A stretch of 64,000 bases of DNA, taken from assembly GCA_023512835.1 (NCBI GenBank), contig CM042091.1, forward strand, positions 18,431,506-18,495,505, read 5' to 3'. Each line of letters begins with the position of its first letter. Position 1 is the first letter of the stretch. This document shows, piece after piece, positions 33,861 to 43,720 of the stretch. The notes under the pieces are model-generated. The model searched no databases, was not told where the DNA came from, and saw only the letters and a list, made by a program, of their open reading frames with translations. Both the position numbers and the translations under genes were made by a program. The DNA comes from Taxillus chinensis (taxonomy: Eukaryota > Streptophyta > Magnoliopsida > Santalales > Loranthaceae).

Positions 33861-34629
33861 CTTGTCGCTAGGGTCCCATATATGACCGACTAAGAGATGA
33901 ATGTTATTTATGCTGGATAGATGCATGGATAATAACGTTAAGTATGATAATGAATGATTGAACGGGTTGGTTTAATTTCTATATTATTTTAATAATGACT
34001 TGTTTGAATATGATGTGTTGATGGCTGAGAAGCCTAAATGTTTTGATAGTATTGGAGTTTGAATGTTATGATACAACATGATATGGTATGATATTGTGGC
34101 ATGTTGTTATTAGTCTTGATACATTGGGATTGGGTTGGATGTTGTCATGTATTGATGAACTATATGATTTGAGGAACAACCCTCTTTATTGGTAAGTACT
34201 TGTGTTATGTCTTGAAATGTGGATGAGTTGCATGGTTATGAGTTATGTGAGTAGTTAGAGGATTAATGACCCAGGTGTACACATGACATGTAGAATTCTA
34301 TGATATGGTTAAATAAGAAGGTAGTATGGAGTTGTAGGTCAGCTATTGAGCATACATGCTCACCCATATACTGTTAACATGTTTTCTAAGTACAAATAGA
34401 TTAAATGGAGGGTTCTTGTGAGATAGTTGCTAGTTATTTCCTATTTGTTGAAATACTTTATGATATTTTACTATAATCATGTGACTGTTGTTGGATTTAT
34501 TTATTATTTGAACAAGGGTTAATGAAACTTGTATCAGTTTAATGACATGTTATGATTAAATGATATAGATTATATACATGTAATAAGATTTGTTGAAATT
34601 TAACAGTTTATAGTTATTTGATTGATTAA
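33861..34629. other. Non-coding AT-rich sequence with LTR-like phrases
   Basis: No gene. Phrases such as GTAGGTCAGCTATTGAGCAT and ATGCTCACCCATATACTG (34334-34372) resemble the middle of long plant LTRs, but I could not define ends or duplications. Confidence 0.4.
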
Positions 34630-35920
34630 TTTTATTTTAAAAAATTTAGTTATTTATAAATAAAAATCATTTAAATAATTTATAAATCCAATAATAAAAG
34701 AAAACAATTATGAAAATATATATTTAAATTTGCATCATTCTATTTGTTTACATAATAAGATTTAAATTAATGAGAAAATAACTGGCCACGCAACATTGTT
34801 CTCTCAATCTCTCATCTCTCTCGCACACTAAGCCTTCCTTTTGTTTCTTTTTAATTGTTTATAAAAAATTATTCGTATATCAATATTCAAACATAAATTA
34901 AACGTTTGAATAACATTATTCGAACATAAATATTTTTTTAGAATTATATGAATATAAATATAATATTCAAATATTATTATTTGAACATACATTCTATTAT
35001 TCTAAGATTATTATTTGAACAACATTTAATATGATTTTTAAGATTATTTTTATAATTTTAAATGTAATTAAAAATGATAGGTGACTGTTTAGCTTTTGGG
35101 GTGTGAATATCCTTTTATTATTTTTCTTTCATGGTAGAAGTAATTAAACATAGTTGTTTGTTTTTTTAAATTAGTTATTTAAAAATAAAGTCATTTAAAT
35201 AATTTATACATTCATTAGTAAAAAAAATAAATATAAAAAATATATTTAAATGTATATCATTTTATTTATTTACACAATATAACTTAATTAATAGGAAAAT
35301 TATACATCACTTTCTCAATGTCTAATCTCAATCATAGTCATGCGCTAAACTTTGCTTCTCTTTCTTTTTAATTGTTTATACAAATTTATTCACATATTAA
35401 CATTCAACCATAAATTAAATGTTGAATAATATTTTTTGAACATAAATTCAATATTTGAAAAATTATTTTTGAATAAATAGTATTTGAAGAGTAATTTTAT
35501 AATATATAAAAAATATTTTAATAATATTTTTTAAATATTTTATTTATGTTCTAAGATTACTATTTGAATAAGATTAGAAATGAATTTTTTAATAGATATT
35601 TTTATAATTTTACATGTAATTAATAATGATAAGTGGGTGTGTTTAGTTTTTGGGTGTGAGTATTTCATTATTTTTTTTCTGTAGAAGTAATTAAATAAAG
35701 TTGTCTGTTTGTTTATTTATTTATTTTTAAATTAGTTACTTATAAATAAAAGTCATTTAAATAATTTATCAATTTATTATTAAAAGAAAAATAATTATAA
35801 TAATATATATTTAAATGTGTATCATTCTAATTGTTTAGAGTTAATTAATGAAAAAATCGGCGTGCGGGCTACGCAATCTGATCACTCTCGCGCGCAACTC
35901 TGCTTCTCTTCCTCTTGCTT
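34630..35920 (+). repeat. Three tandem copies of a roughly 540-bp AT-rich repeat
   Basis: The phrase TAAATAAAAATCATTTAAAT starts the copies at about 34650, 35180 and 35745 (variants AAAATAAAGTCATTTAAAT and TAAATAAAAGTCATTTAAAT). Each then has a TATTTAAATNTGNATCATT segment, a CTCTCNATCTCT segment and TTCTCTTTCTTTTTAATTG; the first two also share ATGTAATTAANAATGATA near the end. Spacing is about 527 and 561. The third copy is cut short and merges into the leader region of the MADS-derived gene. Copies are clearly diverged. Confidence 0.8.
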
Positions 35921-35928
35921 ATATATAT
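35919..35928 (+). promoter_or_regulatory. Candidate TATA box of the MADS-derived gene
   Basis: TTATATATAT lies about 200 bases upstream of the ATG at 36122 and is followed by a CT-rich leader (35980-36010, CTCTCTCTCGCTCTCTCTG), common in plant 5' untranslated regions. It falls just where the third tandem repeat copy fades. Confidence 0.45.
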
Positions 35929-36121
35929 TGCTTGCGTGCTGCATGGTGCACACTACGCATCATCGCACTCTGTCGTCTCTCATTTCTCTCTCTCTCGCTC
36001 TCTCTGTTTCGCCTCGCAAAACTCTCTTCAAGAATTGAAATCACAAATTTTAGAGTCTCTTCAAGAGATTGCAGTCTCGTCCGCTGAAATCTCGTAAACC
36101 CAGAAACTAGGGTTTCGGAAA

Positions 36122-37495
36122 ATGGGTCGATCGGAGACGCTGTTTAGGAAGGCGAAGCGATAAAGGGGCTATGCAGGTCGAGGGTTGCTCTGATAGTGTT
36201 TGATTGCGACGGCGGGCGGTGAAACATTGGCCGAAGGAGCCGGAGGCGGTGCGCGCCACCATCGAGGCTTACCGGATGTTTGTGGCAAAGGGCAAGAAAC
36301 GAATTCGCGCCACCATTGATCCAGATCCACCACGCCCCTCCGAGGGCGACTTCTCTTTTCTTGACACCGCCATGGCTCAGAAGCTCCAGTTCATTGATTC
36401 CAAGATCCAAACCCTAAGGACGACGATGACGTCTTCGTCTTCGATAATAACTTCGTCGTCGTCCTCAGATTGGTTCGCGTTGGCTGAGCAGTCGGGCGTG
36501 GATTTCATGGATTACACCGCCGACCTAGACCTACCGCCGTTCGAATCCTACCCTGTTGCCGATCCGCCACCGCCTCTGGAATCACCCGCCGACCCACCAT
36601 CTTTTGGTGGTGGTGGTACTACCGCAACGACGGCAACAGCGTGTTCCTCATCTTCTTTGGCAACGGATTGGTTATCGGAGGCTGCACAGCCGGGGTTGGA
36701 TTTCATGGATTTCGCCTCCGACCTAGACCTACCGCCGTTTGAATCCTACCTAGTTGCCGCTCTGCCGCCGCCTCAGGAATCATCCGCCGACCCACCATCT
36801 TTTGGTGGTGGTGGTGGTACTACGGCAACGACGTCAACGGCAAATTCTTTGTTTTTGGAGGCTGCGCAGTCGGGTTGGATTTCATGGATTACACCGCCGA
36901 CCTAGATCTACTGCGGTTTGAATCCCACCTTGTTGCCGCTCTGCCGCCGCCTCAGAAATCACCCGCCAACCCACCATCTTTCGGTCGTGGTACTACGGCA
37001 ATAACGGCAGCGGCGTCTTCTTTGACAACAGATTGGTTCGAGGCTGCGCAGTCGGCGCTGGATTTCATGGATTACCCTGACCTACCATCTTTTGCTGCTC
37101 GGCTGCCATCTCAGGAATCACCCGCCACAACATCCTCCTTATCTGGCTCTGGGTGGAATAATGCTAGTGCTGCTGCTGCAACGCATGCGTCAGAGTCGGA
37201 GATCATAGTTCTTGATGATGATTCTGACGATGAGGACCTTTGTGATCCTCCGTTTATGGAGACAATTGTTCTTCCTAGTAGTTCTCCGCTCCTCATCTTC
37301 GGAGAAAATGATGATGTATATGTTCATGTTGAGGAGGGGGAAGATATTAATGTTGATTTAGAGGAGCGTGAAGATGTTCGTGTTCATGTTGAGGAGAGGG
37401 AAGAGGGCGTTCATCTTGATTCTCTCATCTTTTGGACCAACTTGGAAGACGGCTTCTCTTACGCTGACTTTGACTTGATGACTAAGAGTGATTAG
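36122..37495 (+). pseudogene. MADS-box-derived gene with four novel C-terminal repeat modules, frameshifted
   Basis: ATG 36122 opens MGRSETLFRKAKR then a stop at 36161. Allowing a 1-base shift at 36160, reading continues IKGLCRSRVALIVFDCDG. Side by side, LFRKAKRIKGLC and VALIVFDCDG fit the second half of a MADS domain (LFKKAYELSVLC, VALIVFSSTG) residue for residue in spacing; the DNA-contacting first half is missing. A second shift near 36210 leads to HWPKEPEAVRATIEAYRMF, like the segment after the MADS domain in type I proteins. Then four modules of about 60 residues follow (about 36466, 36663, 36851, 37027), consensus EAAQSxLDFMDYxxDLDLPP with FESYLVA, PPPQESPA and SFGGGG. A 1-base loss at 36871-36874 shifts modules 3-4. 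The end is acidic (VLDDDSDDEDL, HVEEGED). Stop at 37493. Confidence 0.6.
36466..37190 (+). repeat. Four in-gene tandem modules (about 180-197 bp)
   Basis: Units start near 36466, 36663, 36851 and 37027. Modules 1-3 share DFMDYTADLDLPPFESY-like text, Pro-rich and Gly-rich linkers; module 4 is shortened (LDFMDYPDLPSFAAR). DNA identity is high enough to see by eye (for example CCTAGACCTACCGCCGTT twice), so the amplification postdates the founding gene. Confidence 0.85.
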
Positions 37496-39352
37496 GATGC
37501 TGATTTTTAGAATTTTAGATAACCACTGAAGTGCTGATTCATGTACACCTTGTACTTTTTTTTTCATTAGATATACATGAATAACTATTCTTTTGTTTGT
37601 TATATACGTTTTATAATTGAGACCAAATATTAATAAATGAAATTTCATTGTTTCTTGCTCTTGCTTGCTCTTCAACTGTTTCGGTGCCCCTTTTTTAATG
37701 CTTATAATTTGGAACTTTCAAAGATTGATGCCAGCATAGGGAGAGTTATCTCTTCTTTGTACCATTAGTTTTTCATCGCTCTCTATATTTTTGCATGTGT
37801 ATATGCATGCATATACTGTTATAAAAGTGCATGTTCTGGTGATGCGGGTCATAATGGATGCTTATCGCCAAGCTATTTTGAATAGCCCTTTTTGCTAAAT
37901 GGTGCAGTTGTGGTGGAGGTAGGTTGTGGAGCCCGGCATATTGAGGTAAGAATTTTTATGCAACTTTGCATGTGAAACCAAACCATAGGTAAACAACATA
38001 TGAAAACAAACCATAGGTGAGAATTTTTTATTCGTTTGCAGTTCAATGAGGGGCGTCCAGGGTGATTGGGATTGAAGCTATTGACAAGATGGCCACAATA
38101 GCAACTCAGTTAAACATTCTGAGTTGATAAAGGTTTAAATTCTGTGTTGGAAAAGTAGCGTCCCATTTTTTCGTGATTTTATCATGCTGAAAGAACTGGT
38201 CATTCTTTGACATGGAATGATACCACTTTCAGGTAAGGCATATAGATGGCCATTCATTCATGGGCTTTTCCCCCTCAGTCACTGCTACATTCCCTTCAGA
38301 GATTGTAACATTCCTTTCATTATGCGGATTGTAAAAGATAATAGTCTTTGTGGAGTGAAACCCTGAAACAAGGTAATGTATTTGACCTTGATCAGTTGTT
38401 TGTCTAGTTGATTAATTGTTTTAGTCAAACTGCATTTTGCTTGCAACGTCCATTAACGTAGAGTTGCTTTGTTGTTTGAAACCAATTTGGATTCCTCTAT
38501 GGAGGAGGCATAGGGCTCATGTAGATTTTTTTTGTTGGTGCAGCCATTGGGCCTAGCACGAAAATCATTTTCTGAGTGACAGGAGGAATATTCGGATACG
38601 GCAGTTATAAGGTTTGGTACTAAAACATCTATATTGTTGTTGTGGATGCATACATTTCAATTATTTCTTTGACTTTTTTCTGCTGTTGTGTTAAGGCATG
38701 AAACTATTGCAAAGGTTTTCAATGCCTCTTGCGTTGGCTATGTCGTGTGGCTTATAGTTGGTCCATATACAATGGACTATCTTCGAGTTTTTGTAATGAG
38801 CTCCAATATGCAATACGGATTGTTCATTTGCTTAATTTTCAGATGTTGCTAGACTTGGTGTTTGGTAAATACAGGCTAGAGTTTCTAATATTTTTACTCT
38901 ACTTTTTTTCAACTAAAATTGAGTTTTATTAGCCATTGCAGGATTCAATGAAATGATTATTTTCGTCCTGCTGGAATTGTTCTTAAGGGTGCCATTTTAG
39001 TTGAATTTTTTATTTTTATAATTTTCTTTATTTATGTTGTATTTAGTTGAGGCCTATCTTGGCGTTTAGATCCGCGTGGTCAATTATTAGTAGCCAACTA
39101 TTAATCAGTTTAGCTGTTGAAATGTATGTTTTGTATATTTATTGCAGTGTAATATATGTAGACTTAATGCGGATGAGATTAGATTAGAAGCACCACTAAC
39201 ATTGCAATGCTATGCCAGGGGAGCTTTGAATAGTGCTTGAGGGATTTTAACACTTGTTCATGATTTGTCAAAGTTTGGATTTCTGATTTTTTTTGAAAGA
39301 ACCAGACTATTTTTTGTCAATTATTATTATTGTTATTTTCCTTTTCATCCAG
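37496..39352. other. Intergenic AT-rich region
   Basis: There is an AATAAATGAAAT poly-A-type signal at 37631 behind the MADS-derived gene. Short pieces with coding-like composition appear at 37905-37950 and 38690-38930 but none can be assigned. It may hold decayed upstream parts of the PNPase copy; I could not show this. Confidence 0.5.
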
Positions 39353-40715
39353 CTGAGATGTCAAAATGCTCACCTCCTCCTTCAAAACGGCTTTTGAAGC
39401 ATGCTCCGTTGATTCATGTCATGAAGGTAAAGTTACTCTTTCCATTGCTTGGCCTCTTAAACATTGATATCCACATGTTCATTTACATTTTGATTTTATT
39501 TATATTTTAGGTCAATCCTAATAGAGTTAATTTGATCATTGGCTCTGGTGGTAAGAAAGTGAAGAGTATTATTGAAGAAACTGGATTTGAATCTATTGAT
39601 GCTGAAGATGGAGTGGTAAGGCATAAGGAAGTGTCATTTTACACTTTTTTGGAATTTATTCATTACATCAGTATAACATTTAATTATGTCATTTGCAGAT
39701 GAAAATTACTGCTAAGGATTTGTTAAGCCTAGAGAAGTCTAAAGCCATTATTAGTAGTTTGACAAATGTTCCAAGTGTTGGCAATCTTTATAGGTTTCCT
39801 ATTGAGATGAATTTGTTTTGACTTATTACTTCACAAAAGAAATCTATAATTGTTTCTCATTTTTGGTATGCTGGTTTGCTTTACTAGCAATTTTAGGACA
39901 AATGACATGTCTATATTGAAGCCTGGGCATTCCCCCTTTCTTCAAATGTGGAAAACTTGTGCTAACCATAATTTGCCAGTTTGTATTGGCTCCATTAGCT
40001 AGTAACACAATGATTTTTATGACATTGTCCTTGGAGTTTTGGAAGCTTTGTTATCTGGTATGCTGAATTTGTAGTTTCCTAACAAAATTGGGAAACATGT
40101 ATGACTTTCTGATATTGCTGCTCAGGAACTGTGAGATCAAGTCAGTAGCTCCTTGAGTTTTTGTTGAGATAGGATTGGGACGTGAGGTATATATTTATTT
40201 CTTTTAGGACAAGTCTTGTGTAAATATCTATAAATTGAACTTTATAGTTGATAAATTAGTAAATTTAGTTTGTTTCTGCTTTTATGAGTTTCTATGTATA
40301 CTTAATGTTTTTTTAAAAAATAAATATGATACCTGTATATATGTGAAGAACCATTCTATTAATAATAAATATCAGAAGAAGAAACAGTCCAAACCATTTA
40401 TTCTCTTTCATAGTTTGCACGATATATTCACCTGGCTATTAAAAAAATTAGCAATTGAAAGTGATTAAATTGTGAATTATTTTTAGATGAAAAACATTGA
40501 TGAAGAAACAAATTCTTACAGTATTTTGAATTACCTACAGGGACTTTGCCATATAAGTGAGTCGAGTTCAAATGATTGGCAAAGATAGAAGATGTAAGTA
40601 AAATAATTATTTCAATGAGCACTTTAAAGATCTTCATGAAATAAATTTTGTGTCGTGTGATATACAGGGTTTCAAAGTTTGAGATCATATTGGCGTTAAG
40701 CTTATTGAGGTTACA
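39353..40715 (+). pseudogene. PNP1: Chloroplast polyribonucleotide nucleotidyltransferase (PNPase) fragment, KH and S1 exons
   Basis: Six exons with intact splice sites are visible: 39353-39426 (KCSPPPSKRLLKHAPLIHVM), 39511-39615 ([20 protein letters not shown], the KH GxxG loop), 39699-39793 (KITAKDLLSLEKSKAIISSL), 40126-40186 (NCEIKSVAP, stop, VFVEIGLGRE), 40541-40593 (GLCHISES, then a frameshift) and 40668-40709 (GFKV, stop, DHIGVKLIEV). This is the KH plus S1 C-terminal part of plant PNPase, a 3'-5' exoribonuclease; the S1 text fits the chloroplast form best from memory of the family. The two RNase PH cores are not seen. Stops at about 40156 and 40680 and a frameshift near 40572 disable it. 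Retained introns show a genomic duplication rather than a retrocopy. Confidence 0.82.
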
Positions 40716-42919
40716 AACGTTCCCTTCTGTTTTCTTTCACACCATACAATATAATTGAGCAATAGATGTGTTAACATAAGATATGCCTTTTCTATATAAT
40801 GTTCATCCTTAATGCAATAAAGTCTAGAATCTGCCTTCTAGTGGACCGACGATAATCATAGATTAGAGGTTTATATCCTATTTGCATTCAACTTAAGTGG
40901 AAATGGAAGGTATTTTTTGAACCCTCTTGATTTGGACGTGCTATGATTGGAAAAGAGATCTATGTTATGCTAGCATCTGCAGGGAACTCTTGCTTTTTCT
41001 TCATTTAATGGTATACAACAAAGCTTACATCATGATTTTATTCCTTCACAATTTATCCAGTAAGAACTCATTGCCAAAGCTTCATTTCACAGGCTCTTAT
41101 TGATACTAGTGATCACGAAATCTATGTTAGCCTGACATGTTGGTATAGTGAGACCCATGAGAAGGCTAAAGGGGCTGTTGGACTTGGTGCTCATGGGCGA
41201 AAGGGCAAAAATTGTTCTCAATGGAGTTCAGGCGTTGTTCCTCTTTACTCGAGTTTAATGTCCACAACATATTGGTGTTTATCTGAACTTATGTTTTTAC
41301 GATTTTGGTGTACTGTTTACCTAATTCTTTGTTTCTTCTTTTGCCTTTTGTTTTCTTTTATTGGTACCTTTTATTATATTTTTTAAAACAAAATTTCCAG
41401 GGGATTACTTCCAACCTGTTATAAATGGAATGAAAAATGAGATAGTAAGTTTACATTCTTTTTACTTTGGTAGGTTCTTGCATGTTTAACAAGACAACCA
41501 CGGTCATGTTGAAACTTATGTGCTTGAAACTGCTGAATTTTTTTATCTAGCTTAACATTAATTATTCTTCAGGTCTAATTATTGATTATTTTTTTCATAT
41601 ATCTTTTTATATTTTTATTGTGCACCTTAAAAATAATTATGACAAATTCAAACTCCTCATGTTGGTTGCCTTCTTTGTTGTATGTGAATCTATATCTAAC
41701 TTTTTATGCCTTTGTCTAGGCCAAGAAAGTTTCACATTATTCTATGGTGACTTGCAATATTTAGGCAGCGACTATTTTATTCCTTTTTTGCTTAAGGAAG
41801 TGGTCCTTATTAATTTGTTTTTTTAATCTATGTGATGGAGGGGCCTTTTTTTTACTTGTTGATAATCCAAATACATTACAAAATACGTGATCTACCATTT
41901 ATCTTAGGGCAGAGGGAATATTTTTGCAATGTATTTATTTATATTCTCTGTTAAAAAAACATATGTTTGGATTAAGCGTAGCTGACCTGAAATGTGTATC
42001 ACTGAGTGCATCTCTCTCTCTCACAACATTGTAGATTGTTTAGGTGCTTTATTCACAATAAATAGTTAATGGACATGAAGATGTTGCAATTTTTCCATTG
42101 AAAAAATGGAAGGACACATTGTTTTAGGGTAGAATATGTATGATTATCTTATTTTCTTTTTCATACATAGAAAATTTAAAATAATAAAAGTTTGTATTTA
42201 TTTTAGGGGATTTTAAAATAAAATAGTTTTTTATTATTTTTAATTTTTAATTTTTTTATTCGAAAATAACTATTATATTTTGAGAACGAAAATAAAAAAC
42301 AGAATAACCAAACATATTTAGTATCTAAGAAATCAATGTCATAGAAAATTTTATTCTTATTGGAGTAAATTTAGTTCCATGTTATATCTAGTTTTCAATG
42401 AGGGCTGATCTATTTTCCTAAATGACCTTTCTAGCATTTTTTCCCTAACTAGTTTAATCCTTAACGATGTAAGTATATGTTAGAGATTTTGGACGAATTT
42501 GGAATGAGAGCTGATGTGATACAAAAATGATTTTATGTATATATGTTTAAAATTATAATTGAAGTTAAATTTATTTAATATTAATAATGTTTCTAGCTTA
42601 CTGTTTTTTCTTGACAACCTGACTGGTAAATAATAATAAAAATATTTATTAAAAAAGTTTTTTTTTTACTACAAAGTACAAACAGAAGTTGGGTGTCGCC
42701 TTTACTACTCCTTATTCTTGAAGTGTATTTTCAAATGGAAACACTCCTTCGGATTACACCAAGCCTTCACATAACTTAAAGGTTGTTTTTAAAAATTGCT
42801 TTACTAAGCAGCAACTGCTTTACACTGAAATTATATTAATCTCATTATTGTTGCTGTGTTCGATGGTGGAAAGAGAGTCGAGATGGTAGAGAGCCAAGAT
42901 CTGGATCTGCCTCTTCCGA
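40716..42919. other. AT-rich non-coding sequence
   Basis: Apart from the exon-like piece at 41094-41215, nothing recognisable is seen: no LTR ends, tandem repeats of note or RNA genes. Confidence 0.5.
41094..41215 (+). pseudogene. Short exon-like segment, unassigned
   Basis: The frame reads ALIDTSDHEIYVSLTCWYSE and on to GLGAHGRKGK with coding-like composition, after an AG acceptor. I do not recognise the protein. It may be a later exon of the preceding pseudogene or a separate relic. Confidence 0.3.
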
Positions 42920-43075
42920 CTCTTTTCCTCTGCCGCTGCCGGTTTTCGTGCTCATTATCATTGAGGAGATCGGCTTTCTCAAGTCTACCTTGTCGCAGGC
43001 CGTTGATCTCTTGCCCGACCCGACGTCTACATGCTCGGTCTGGTTACCTTCAGGGGAGAAGTTTTAAACATTTAT
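42920..43075 (+). pseudogene. SEC23 trunk-domain exon relic
   Basis: One frame reads PLPVFVLIIIEEIGFLKSTL then SQAVDLLPD, matching the SEC23 stretch that in the family runs PVFLFVLDTCxxEEEIGFLKSALSQAVELLPD. After LLPD the match continues in the next frame as YMLGLVTFRGEV (family VGLITFGTxV). The conserved DTC is lost. SEC23 is the COPII coat GTPase-activating subunit. Only this segment is present, so it is a dead fragment. The bases 43076-43464 that follow are AT-rich with no content. Confidence 0.6.
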
Positions 43076-43464
43076 TTTTAATGTAACAACAAATATAAAA
43101 ATTTAGGGTATTTCGGTTTTTTTTTAATATTAACAATAATTTATTTTCAGTTTATCAAATAAATAATTTTTTAAAATTATAATTTAGTAAATATATTTTT
43201 TAAAATTTTTGTAAGTAATTTTTTTTTTGAAAGAATGAATTATTACACTGGATTACTATAGCTAAGGAGGTGTTTTAGTCGAATTTAGCTCAAACTATGA
43301 TATACCTAAGTTATTATTAAGTTACTCATAAAAGCTGTTTTATACAATTTATATACTCAATTTTATTTTATTTTTGGTTATGGAAGGGGGAAAAATTTGA
43401 TCATTCGTATTTCCGCGTAAAATATTTTACCTAAATTCCGAGTTTAAAAATTCGAAAAAGTGAA

Positions 43465-43716
43465 ATGGTAAAGAGGGGATCCAAATCCAAGAGTCCAAGT
43501 GAAATTGGTAGAGGCTTCATCCCTGCCGGAAGCATGAAAATGGCGCAGAGATCAGAGATTCCCAAATCCAAGAGTCCAACTCCAGAGGACACCCGTGAAC
43601 TTTTCTCCCCTAAATATAATTGGACGAGTAGCAGCGACAGGAAGCAAGCTAGATTGACTCAAGTGCTCTCAGCACTAAAATCAATCCCCATTCCAGAAAG
43701 GCTTACCCTTGGGTGA
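43465..43716 (+). CDS. Upstream reading frame just before the rhomboid gene
   Basis: An 83-residue frame from ATG 43465 stops at 43714-43716, only four bases before the rhomboid ATG at 43721. It is Ser/Lys/Pro-rich with KSKSP in two places (codons about 7 and 32). I do not recognise it. It may be a translated upstream ORF in the leader, or just an open frame in the 5' untranslated region. Its composition is more coding-like than the flanks. Confidence 0.35.
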   Translation: MVKRGSKSKSPSEIGRGFIPAGSMKMAQRSEIPKSKSPTPEDTRELFSPKYNWTSSSDRKQARLTQVLSALKSIPIPERLTLG

Positions 43717-43720
43717 AACA

